From Deltaproteobacteria bacterium (lineage in GTDB: Bacteria; Desulfobacterota; Syntrophia; Syntrophales; UBA2192), in the NCBI GenBank assembly GCA_026388445.1, contig JAPLJU010000066.1:1-12904 (forward strand): 12,904 nt of DNA. The letters are read 5' to 3'. Both the position numbers and the translations under genes were made by a program. The notes beneath the pieces were generated by a model. The model was not told the origin of the DNA. It made no database searches and was given only the letters and a program-made list of their open reading frames with translations. Shown here piece after piece: positions 6,843-12,904 of this stretch. Position 1 is the first letter of the stretch; each line of letters starts with the position of its first letter.

Positions 6843-7643
6843 CTATTCACCCCCTTCCGCTTTTTTGGTGGTTTCACCGGTTTCATCCGGCAACTTGGGC
6901 CCGTGGATGAGATAGTGCAGGAAAGATCCCACGACAATACCCCCGGCCGCGAGAAGGCTCAGAGGATTGAGCAGGTTCTTCCATGCCACGACGGCAAGCG
7001 GCACCTTCGGATTCTGGGCCAGGGCAGCGTAAACGGGTTGCTTTTCCTGAAGGACGTACATGAAGTGCGTGCCGCTGACGTATTGGTCTCCGTAAGTGTT
7101 CGCGTCGCCGCCCAGTTCCTTTACACGGTCTGCCGCGACCTTGATCATGGCATCCTTCTCGCCCCACTTGAGGGCGCCCGTCGGGCAGGCCTTGACGCAG
7201 GCCGGGGTGAGGTTGTTGCGCAGGCGGCTTTCGCACATGTCGCACTTGTACACCCTGTCGGTTTCCTGCTCGTACTTGGGAACCTCGAAGGGGCAGGCGG
7301 CAACGCAGTTCTTGCAGCCGATGCACCGATCAGGGTTGAGACCCACCGTTCCGAATTCCGTGTGGTAGAGGGCACCCGTCGGGCAGGCCGTCACGCAGGC
7401 CGCGTCGGCGCAATGCATGCAGGACTCCTTCCGGAAGATCCACTTGACGTTGCCCTTGGTGTCTTTCACATCCTGGAAGTGGATGATCATGTAGGTGTTG
7501 GACTGAAGCGTGGGCGGGTTCTGGTAAGAGCCGTAATTCGTCGTCTGCTTCGCCTTTTTCTCGTTCCATTGCTTGCAGGCGAGCTGGCAGCCCCTGCAGG
7601 CCGTGCATTTTGCGTCGTCGTATAATTTGATCATCTCTGCCAT
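6843..7643 (-). CDS. fdhB: Formate dehydrogenase beta subunit, four-cluster ferredoxin-like
   Basis: Electron-transfer subunit, 266 residues. Sixteen cysteines form four 4Fe-4S sets: 13/16/19/23, 75/78/83/87, 107/110/113/117 and 134/137/149/153, in the split arrangement typical of FdnH. One hydrophobic helix near the C terminus (about 222-246) would anchor it in the membrane with the Fe-S domain outside, as in FdnH. It has no signal peptide of its own, so it is presumably exported with FdhA. ATG at 7643 follows the fdhA stop by one base. It takes electrons from the active site of FdhA and delivers them to the hemes of the gamma subunit. Confidence 0.95.
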   Translation of the reverse strand: MAEMIKLYDDAKCTACRGCQLACKQWNEKKAKQTTNYGSYQNPPTLQSNTYMIIHFQDVKDTKGNVKWIFRKESCMHCADAACVTACPTGALYHTEFGTVGLNPDRCIGCKNCVAACPFEVPKYEQETDRVYKCDMCESRLRNNLTPACVKACPTGALKWGEKDAMIKVAADRVKELGGDANTYGDQYVSGTHFMYVLQEKQPVYAALAQNPKVPLAVVAWKNLLNPLSLLAAGGIVVGSFLHYLIHGPKLPDETGETTKKAEGGE

Positions 7644-7644
7644 G

Positions 7645-10600
7645 TTACTTCACCCCCTTCCGCACAACATTCACCATGAAGGCCTTGCTTTCCGGGATCA
7701 TCGTGTTGGGGTCGCCGGCATAAGGCGTCAGGAGATTGGCCGAGTCACCGAAGGTGAAGATCTCCGGCTTCTTGTCGTTGGCGTTGTATTTGCGGTCTGC
7801 CGTTGTGACCCACCCGTAGTGCCAGGGGATACCGACCTGGTGAATGATGTTTCCGTCGATGTCGAAGGGCTTGAATCTCGGTGTGACGATAGCCACGGCC
7901 TCCACTTCACCCCGTGAGGACTTGACGATGACTATTTCGCCGTTTTTGAAGCCCCTTTCCTTGGCCAGTTCCTCGCCGATCTCGACAAACATGCCGGGCT
8001 GCATCTCCGCAAGCCAGGGCACCCACCGGGTCTGCACACCTGTCTGCCAGTGCTCGGTTACTCGATAGGTGCTGCAAATGAAGGGGAACCTTGGGTCGCA
8101 GGTGGCGATCGTGTCGTGCTCCGTGCCCACTCCCTTCTCTTCCCACCGCTTGACGGTGGGGTTGTTGTACTGGGCTGAAAGGAGGTTCTTCTCGATCGGG
8201 CACTCCAGCGGTTCGTAGTGTTCCGGGAACGGACCGTCGGCCAGGCCCGGACCGTAGAGGCTCGCGACACCGTCGGGCTTCATAATGAAGGGCGGCCTGC
8301 CGGAGCCGGGCTCCCCGACGCCGTCGGGCACGTCCCCCGTCCACTTGGTACCGTCCCAGGCGATGACGGGGTGTTTCGGATCCCAGGGCTTGCCCGTCTG
8401 AGGATGGACGGAAGCTCCGTTGTAGATGATCCTGCGGTTGACCGGCCAGGACCAGGACCACTCGGGGTAGAGGCCCATGCCCGTGGGGTCCTTCTTCCCC
8501 CTCCGGGCTGCCATGTTGCCGGCATCGGTGTAAGAGCCGCAGTAAACCCAGTCGCCCGAGGAGGTGGAACCGTCATCCTGCAGGAAGGCAAAGGTCGGAA
8601 CGAGCTGTCCTTTTTTGAATAGTCGTTTTTCTTTTTTAACGGGATCGTCGAGGACCTTGTCCGCGAGGAAGTAGCCGTTGATCTCCTTGGCGATGGCGTG
8701 CACGTCCAAATGGTACTTGCCGTCGGCCGCGAACTTCCCGTAATTCCATGTCAGCTTCGTGACGGCCCCCGCGTTCGGACCGCCCTCCTTCTGGTAGAGC
8801 GCCTTGACCTTGAAATAGAGCTCCGCCATGATGTCACCGTCCGGGAGGGCGATTCCCACGGCCTCCACGGCCTTGTAGCGCCACTGCATCCAGCGGCCGC
8901 TGTTGGTGATGCTCCCTTCCTTCTCCACGGAAGAGGCGCAGGGGAGCATGAAGACCTCGGTCTTGATCTGCGCGGGATCCTTGCCGGGCCCTCGCCAGAA
9001 GGAACCGGTTTCGTTGTCGTAGAGGTTGACGTTGACCATCCAGTCGAGTGTCGAGAGGGCTGCTCTCACCTTGTTAGAGCTCGCCCCGCTTGCCGCCGGG
9101 TTCATGCCCCAGGCGAAGAAGCCCGTAAATTTCCCCTTGTGCATCTGGTCGAAGAGGGTGAGCCAGGAATAGTCCACCCCGTCATCGCACTTGGGAAGGT
9201 ATTTGTAGGCCTCTTCCAGAGAGGCGTTCATGCCGTACATGGAGCGCAAAAAGCTTGCCGAATACTTGGGCAGGTTCTTCGGCCAGTTGAGGCTTTTCTT
9301 CTCCATCGTCTTCGGGGTGATCTTTTCGTTGTAGGCCTTCAAATTGGATATCGAGCCCCGCGGAATGGGGAGATACCCGGGCCAGATGTGGAAGAGAAGT
9401 CCCTGGTCTGTCGAGCCCTGGACGTTGGATTCGCCCCTCATGGCCTGGACGCCGCCGCCGGCGATGCCGATGTTGCCGAGCAAAAGCTGAATGATGCACA
9501 TGGTGCGGATATTCTGGACGCCCACCGTGTGCTGGGTCCAGCCCATGGCGTAGAGGACGTTGCCCGCCTTGCCGGGTACCCCCGTCTTGGCGTACTCCCT
9601 GTACACCTCCAGGATCCTGTCCTTCGGCGTTCCCGTGATCCGGCTGACGAGGTCCGGGTTGTACCTTGAATAGTGTCTCCTCAGGAGCTGGAAGACGCAG
9701 CGGGGATCCTTCATGGTGGGATCCTTCTTGATGACGCCGTTGGCGTCCGTCTGGTAGCTCCAGGTCGTCTTGTCGTACTTTCTTCCGGTCAACCCCGAAA
9801 AAACGCCCTTGTTGTCGCCGGGAAGCTTGAAGGCAGGGTTCACCAGGAACGTGGCGTTGGTGTAGTTCTTGACGTATTCTTCAAAATAGAGCCTGTTTTC
9901 CAGGATGTACTTGATCATGCCGCCGAGAATGGCGATGTCCGTCCCCGAGCGCATGGGCGCGTAGATGTGGGCCTTCGCGGCCGACTGGGTGAAGCGGGGG
10001 TCGACGCAGATCAGCTTCGCACCCTTCTCCACGGCCTTGGTGATCCACTTGAAGGCGATGGGGTGGTTGGAAGCGGGGTTGGCCCCCATGATGAGAATCA
10101 CATCGCTCCACTGGAAATCGATCCAGTGGTTCGTCATCGCACCGCGTCCGAACGACTCTGCCAGAGCCGGTACCGTGGCGCTGTGTCAGATACGGGCCTG
10201 GTGCTCGATGTAGACCAGACCTAACCCCCTCAGGAATTTTTGATAAAGCCAGCACTCCTCATTGTCAAGGGCGGCACTTCCGACGGAGGCGATACCTTCC
10301 GTGCGGTTGACCACCTCGCCCTTCTCGTTCTTGAATCTGAAGCTCTTGTCGCGGCTTTTCTTGATGTTGTTGGCAATTTTGTCCAGCGCCCATTCCCACT
10401 CCATTTCCTGCCATTCCGTGGAGTAGGGTGCCCGGTAGAGAGGCTTGTCCAGGCGGTTTTTGTTGTTGGCCATCTGGTAGATGGAACCACCCTTGGGACA
10501 GAGCGTCCCCTGGTTGATGGGGTGATCGGGGTCTCCCTCGGTATTGACGACCTTACCGTCCCGTGTCGAAACGATAATGCCGCATCCCACGGAGCAATAA

Positions 10601-10743
10601 CAGCAGATCGTGGTGGTCTCTTTGGTGTACTGGATCTTCAGGGGCTGCGCGTGGGCGGAAACGGGCCTGAGGCTGATGCCCATGCCGCTCGCCGCGAGCG
10701 CTGCACCGGAGATCTTCAAGAAACCTCTTCTGGTGACGTCCAT
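7645..10743 (-). CDS. fdhA: Formate dehydrogenase alpha subunit, selenoprotein, Tat-exported
   Basis: Catalytic subunit for formate/CO2 interconversion with Mo- or W-bisMGD. It is one 1032-residue protein read through an in-frame TGA (10186-10188) as Sec186, in context EHQARI-U-HSATVPALAESFGRGA, matching Sec196 of FdnG. The Tat signal RRGFLKISGAALAAS is at 5-19 with likely cleavage after AHA (30-32), so it faces the periplasm. One 4Fe-4S cluster is bound by Cys47, Cys50, Cys54 and Cys82, followed by Lys84 in CPKG. The molybdopterin domains follow, ending in a C-terminal bisMGD-binding domain (WVPWLAEMQPGMFVEIGEE). ATG at 10743 is chosen for the Tat motif and AAAGGAG at 10753-10759; a longer frame to 10833 is unlikely. 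Length fits FdnG (1015). A plain gene caller would split it. Confidence 0.96.
10150..10188 (-). promoter_or_regulatory. Selenocysteine UGA and predicted bacterial SECIS hairpin
   Basis: Reading the minus strand, UGA (10186-10188) is followed 16 bases later by a 7-bp stem, CGGCUCU paired with AGAGUCG with one G-U pair (10153-10159 with 10163-10169), closing a GGC loop (10160-10162). A small apical loop starting with G within about 16-37 bases of the UGA is the known pattern for SelB-binding bacterial SECIS elements. The fold was drawn by eye. Confidence 0.75.
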
Positions 10744-10771
10744 GACGATGCGCTCCTTTCCTAAAAGCTGT

Positions 10772-10840
10772 CTATTTCTTCTCCTTTCCAAACACGGGAG
10801 GCATGACCGTTTCCAGCCATACCCATCGTCCACCCTTCAT
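10772..10840 (-). CDS. Small ORF (22 codons) in the fdhA leader
   Basis: I do not recognise this peptide. It starts MKGGRWVWLETVMPPVFG and ends with four charged residues (Lys-Glu-Lys-Lys) before TAG. Its ATG has a near-consensus ribosome binding site, AGAGGAGG, 4-5 bases upstream (10845-10851), stronger than that of fdhA itself. It sits between the predicted fdh promoter and fdhA, 28 bases before the fdhA ATG, in a different frame, so it is not an N-terminal part of FdhA. It has no signal peptide or membrane helix. It could be a leader peptide that couples or controls fdhA translation, or a small subunit or assembly peptide. Coding status rests on the binding site and position only. Confidence 0.55.
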   Translation of the reverse strand: MKGGRWVWLETVMPPVFGKEKK

Positions 10841-10897
10841 GGAGCCTCCTCTTTAGAAGCGGTGGATCGGAGAGCCAAACGGGTGAGGTTTTTGACA

Positions 10898-10924
10898 GGG
10901 TAGACGCTGTCTACCCGGGTAGAT
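10898..10924. promoter_or_regulatory. Operator-like array of three GGGTAGAC half-sites
   Basis: GGGTAGAC (10898-10905), its exact complement GTCTACCC (10909-10916) three bases later, and GGGTAGAT (10917-10924) directly after. The first two form a perfect 8-bp inverted repeat. The last two form a 14-base perfect palindrome, TCTACCCGGGTAGA (10910-10923). It lies some 20-45 bases downstream of the expected fdh transcription start. It could be a repressor site in DNA or mutually exclusive hairpins in the leader RNA. Confidence 0.6.
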
Positions 10925-10950
10925 GTAAAGGCCCCTTAAAATGGCGTTTC

Positions 10951-10979
10951 TCTATAATATCTGGTCTTTCCACTGTCAA
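10951..10979 (-). promoter_or_regulatory. Predicted sigma70 promoter of the fdh operon
   Basis: On the minus strand a perfect TTGACA (10974-10979) and TATAGA (10951-10956) are separated by exactly 17 bases. Transcription would start near 10944 and give a leader of about 100 bases before the small ORF. No sigma54 -24/-12 element was seen. Confidence 0.65.
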
Positions 10980-11009
10980 GCAATATTTATCAAACCCTAA
11001 AGTATTGAC

Positions 11010-11615
11010 CTACTTCAGTTTTTCAAGCTCCCGGACGAGGTTCTCGAGAGGGGGTCTTTTGTTGATGTCATGGACGTCAATGTAGCGGATCACCCCTGTC
11101 TTGTCGATGACGAAAAGGGCCCGCTCGGTGGTTCCGTCGGAACGCAGAACACCGTATGTCCGGGCCACTTTGCCGTGAGGGTAAAAGTCCGAGAGCACAG
11201 GGAACCACAGTTGTCCCATCTGGTTCGTCCAGGCGAAAAGCGTGGGGATGTTGTCCACGGTGATACCGAGCAGGATGCTGTCATGGGCGTCAAAGATATC
11301 CTTTGCGATGTTGTATCCCGGCCATTGGTCGGAGCACACGGGCGTCCAGGCTGCCGGCACAAAGGAAAGGACCACGTTTTTCTTCCCCCGGTACTGGGTA
11401 AGCGTGACCTTCCCGCCTGCGACCGCGGGCAGGGTGAAGTCGGGGGCCCTCTGCCCCACCGCTCCTTTCAATTCGCTGTCCCTGGGTTTCAGGGTACCGG
11501 TATTGTAGATATTGTCCTTGTAGGCTTCCGATTTTGTCTGAGCCATGACCGGGGACGGGGCCATCACCAGAACGGCCATGGCGAGAAAGAGTCCGGCGTA
11601 AAAAGCCCTTTTCAT
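11010..11615 (-). CDS. Exported peroxiredoxin-like (AhpC/TSA) protein with a single cysteine
   Basis: Predicted periplasmic thiol peroxidase of the AhpC/TSA family, 201 residues. The N terminus is a Sec signal peptide (MKRAFYAGLFLAMAVLVM, likely cleaved after VMA at residues 23-25). The redoxin domain begins at GQRAPDFTLPA (54-64). The peroxidatic motif P-x3-T-x2-C is intact, with Pro87, Thr91 and Cys94. Cys94 is the only cysteine in the whole protein, so no internal resolving Cys exists and reduction must come from a partner thiol. ATG at 11615 has AGGAGG six bases upstream. It lies ten bases after the TlpA-like gene, whose stop codon overlaps this binding site, so the two are surely co-transcribed. 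A non-catalytic redoxin role is possible. Confidence 0.88.
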   Translation of the reverse strand: MKRAFYAGLFLAMAVLVMAPSPVMAQTKSEAYKDNIYNTGTLKPRDSELKGAVGQRAPDFTLPAVAGGKVTLTQYRGKKNVVLSFVPAAWTPVCSDQWPGYNIAKDIFDAHDSILLGITVDNIPTLFAWTNQMGQLWFPVLSDFYPHGKVARTYGVLRSDGTTERALFVIDKTGVIRYIDVHDINKRPPLENLVRELEKLK

Positions 11616-11625
11616 CTGTCGCCTC

Positions 11626-12198
11626 CTATTTCAAGCCGGAAAGCTTAACCAGGTTTTCGATGAAGGGCGTGACCTCTCCGAGGCTGCCGGCTTTCGAGTA
11701 GACAACCTTGTGGGTCCTGTCCTCGTTGATCCGAACGGCGATGAAGTAGGGTGTTCTCGTTTCACCGAGCTGCTTGTGGAGCGTGAAATCGGCGTCCGGG
11801 AAGAGCGGGAAGGGCACGTTGTATCGTTTTCGGAAAACATCCAGCTCGTAGGCCGAATTTCCGACACCGATGCCGATCAGCTTGATCTTCCCCTTATGGC
11901 CGGGATTGCCTTCGATGGCCTCGTAGAGCCGGTTCACAATCGGGGCCTCTTTCTGGCAGAAGGGGCAGTACATACTCAGGACCTCGATGAGAACGACCTT
12001 CGCCTTGATGTCGGGAACTGTGAAATTGCCGCGTGAACTGAGCCCGAGGTAATCCCGCTCGGTGCTGCTTCCCGGCAGTGGAAGTGTAAAATCCGGAAGT
12101 GTTCCACCAACCGGCGGAGGACCCGCAGCCCTCATGTCTAATGGGGAAAGAAGAAGCGTCGAGAGAACCAGCAGAGAAAGCCAAAAAACTTGTTTCAT
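11626..12198 (-). CDS. TlpA-like exported thioredoxin-fold protein
   Basis: Thiol-disulfide oxidoreductase of the TlpA/ResA type acting outside the cytoplasm, 190 residues. Residues 1-25 form a hydrophobic signal segment ending near DMRAAG. The redoxin domain starts at GGTLPDFTLPLPG (31-43). The active site is Cys78-Pro-Phe-Cys81 in EVLSMYCPFCQKEAP, and the cis-Pro is Pro150 in TRTPYF. A CPFC site with SMY in front differs from the W-C of classical thioredoxin. ATG at 12198 has AAGGAGG seven bases upstream; TTG at 12204 is less likely. It is first in a two-gene unit with the single-cysteine peroxiredoxin and could be its electron donor. No conserved heme-maturation genes are nearby, so cytochrome c biogenesis is not indicated. 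Confidence 0.88.
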   Translation of the reverse strand: MKQVFWLSLLVLSTLLLSPLDMRAAGPPPVGGTLPDFTLPLPGSSTERDYLGLSSRGNFTVPDIKAKVVLIEVLSMYCPFCQKEAPIVNRLYEAIEGNPGHKGKIKLIGIGVGNSAYELDVFRKRYNVPFPLFPDADFTLHKQLGETRTPYFIAVRINEDRTHKVVYSKAGSLGEVTPFIENLVKLSGLK

Positions 12199-12507
12199 GC
12201 TCAAACCTCCTTCGTGGAGCAGGGCGCTGTCAAATTTATTTCATGCGTGACGTGATGACAAATGTGGGGTAAAAAGGTTCCTTGATGAGAATCTCTAAGG
12301 GAGAGTCCTTGAAGAGAAAACAAGATATCATCCATCCCAGAAAATTATCAAAGACCGGCTCTTTTTTCAAGGCGAATCTCTGCCGCCCCCCGGTGGAGCA
12401 GGGGATAAGGTCCTTGACCATTTTTCCGAAGTCGGTTAAAAATAGCGAGTAGAAATGACATGTTATGCTTCCCGCCGGTATAAAAACAGCGTCATAGGCA
12501 GAGAACG
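12199..12507. other. Divergent intergenic region between tlpA-like gene and mobB
   Basis: The 309 bases between the two divergent starts are more AT-rich than the neighbours. They hold the ribosome binding site of the TlpA-like gene at the left edge and a possible mobB promoter at the right. CCTTGA recurs near 12281, 12307 and 12411, without a regular period. A 61-codon minus-strand frame (12236-12421) lacks a binding site and is not called. No tRNA or clear hairpin terminator seen. Confidence 0.5.
12455..12484 (+). promoter_or_regulatory. Possible promoter for mobB
   Basis: ATGACA (12455-12460) and TATAAA (12479-12484) are separated by 18 bases, giving a start close to 12491, shortly before the mobB initiation codon. 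Found by eye; moderate match. Confidence 0.35.
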
Positions 12508-12904
12508 GTGAAGAAGAGAATGATACCCATTATTTCGATCGTCGGTCGATCAAACACCGGCAAGACGACCCTGATTGAAAAGATGATCAAGGAACTCGCG
12601 GCCCGGGGCTACCGTGTGGCCACCATCAAACACAACCTGCATGGATTCGACATCGATCATCCGGGCAAGGACAGCTGGCGGCACAGGGAGGCCGGAGCCC
12701 GGCTGACCGTTCTGGCTTCACCGAAAAAAGTAGCCCTGATCAGAGATGTCGATCGGGATTACACAATCGATGAGATCCGTGACAGATACGTGGAGGATGC
12801 GGACATCATCCTCGTCGAAGGTTACAAAGAAAACGATTTTCCGAAGATAGAGGTTTTCCGGTCCTCCCTCGGCGATGAACTCCTGGGCAATAAACAGGGC
12901 AACC
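12508..12904 (+). CDS. mobB: Molybdopterin-guanine dinucleotide biosynthesis protein MobB, N-terminal part
   Basis: GTP-binding adaptor that assists MobA in attaching GMP to molybdopterin for bisMGD enzymes such as the formate dehydrogenase next door. The first 132 codons are present and the gene runs off the right edge. The N terminus IPIISIVGRSNTGKTTLIEKMI contains the P-loop GRSNTGKT. The segments VATIKHNLHGFDIDHPGKDSWRH, GARLTVLAS and ILVEGYKENDFPKIEVFR are all typical of MobB. The start is GTG at 12508 or ATG at 12520; neither has a strong binding site. It is transcribed away from the redoxin and fdh genes. Missing the C terminus, any fusion (for example to MoeA or MobA) cannot be seen. 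Confidence 0.93.
   Translation, partial: MKKRMIPIISIVGRSNTGKTTLIEKMIKELAARGYRVATIKHNLHGFDIDHPGKDSWRHREAGARLTVLASPKKVALIRDVDRDYTIDEIRDRYVEDADIILVEGYKENDFPKIEVFRSSLGDELLGNKQGN

Larger units (their letters stand above)
10841..11009. other. Control region between fdh operon and the peroxiredoxin gene
   Basis: A non-coding stretch of 169 bases. It holds the predicted fdh promoter (10951-10979), the GGGTAGAC repeat array (10898-10924) and the binding site of the small ORF. No clear terminator is seen after the peroxiredoxin gene, so readthrough into fdh is possible. Confidence 0.6.

Noticed and set aside
6163..7625. Plus-strand open frames (250 and 240 codons) opposite fdhC and fdhB
   Set aside because: They mirror the strongly coding subunits and have no motif or credible ribosome binding site.
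8698..9669. Long plus-strand open frame (323 codons) opposite fdhA
   Set aside because: Antisense shadow of a GC-rich gene: composition rich in Arg, Gly, Val and His, no domain, and fdhA on the other strand is certain.
10138..10188. Possible frameshift or pseudogene in fdhA because the gene is interrupted by a stop
   Set aside because: The reading frame does not change across the TGA, the flanking residues match the Sec site of the family, and a hairpin follows in the right place.
10744..10833. 30-residue N-terminal extension of FdhA ahead of the Tat motif
   Set aside because: The Tat motif belongs near the true N terminus, ATG at 10743 has AAAGGAG, and the extension overlaps the small ORF in another frame.
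10981..11006. CAATA/TATTG inverted pair after the peroxiredoxin gene as a terminator
   Set aside because: The stem is only five weak pairs with a long loop and no T run on the minus strand.
12236..12421. 61-codon minus-strand frame between the TlpA-like gene and mobB
   Set aside because: No ribosome binding site, no recognisable domain, and it occupies the likely control region of the TlpA-like gene.

Overview
The window reads like a chromosomal segment of a strictly anaerobic Desulfobacterota, most like Syntrophia or Syntrophales-type syntrophs. This is inferred from protein style, the membrane selenocysteine formate dehydrogenase and fairly high GC; no marker gene fixes the taxonomy. There are no tRNA or rRNA genes, phage genes, transposases or CRISPR arrays. 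Both edges cut genes: a P-type Ca2+ ATPase on the left and mobB on the right.

Left part (1-6024): the 3' end of a P-type ATPase (+), then endonuclease III (nth), the formate dehydrogenase maturation factor fdhE and an RlmI-like rRNA methyltransferase, all on the minus strand. Divergent from the methyltransferase is a plus-strand run of a GNAT acetyltransferase, a nitroreductase-family protein and an isochorismatase-like hydrolase. Three gaps here (before nth, before the nitroreductase, before the hydrolase) hold copies of one degenerate heptanucleotide repeat element. A strong bidirectional hairpin terminator at 6103-6135 separates this part from the next.

Right part (6160-12904): a formate-metabolism locus. 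Transcribed leftwards are a TlpA-like thioredoxin, a secreted peroxiredoxin with one cysteine, then, behind their own promoter, a 22-codon small ORF and fdhA-fdhB-fdhC. These encode a Tat-exported, periplasm-facing formate dehydrogenase of the FdnGHI type. fdhA is a selenoprotein gene: an in-frame TGA at 10186-10188 is Sec186, followed by a plausible bacterial SECIS hairpin, so the two open frames seen there are one 1032-residue protein. Divergently at the right edge is mobB, for molybdopterin guanine dinucleotide maturation.

Working together: FdhA oxidises formate (or reduces CO2) at a Mo/W-bisMGD-Sec site outside the membrane. FdhB carries electrons through four 4Fe-4S clusters, and diheme cytochrome FdhC exchanges them with the quinone pool. 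MobB and FdhE supply cofactor and assembly functions. The two exported redoxins may provide thiol-based protection in the same compartment, which is inference. The least explained items are the small ORF before fdhA, the triple GGGTAGAC operator-like array in the fdh leader, the single-cysteine peroxiredoxin paired with TlpA, and the heptamer repeat family.
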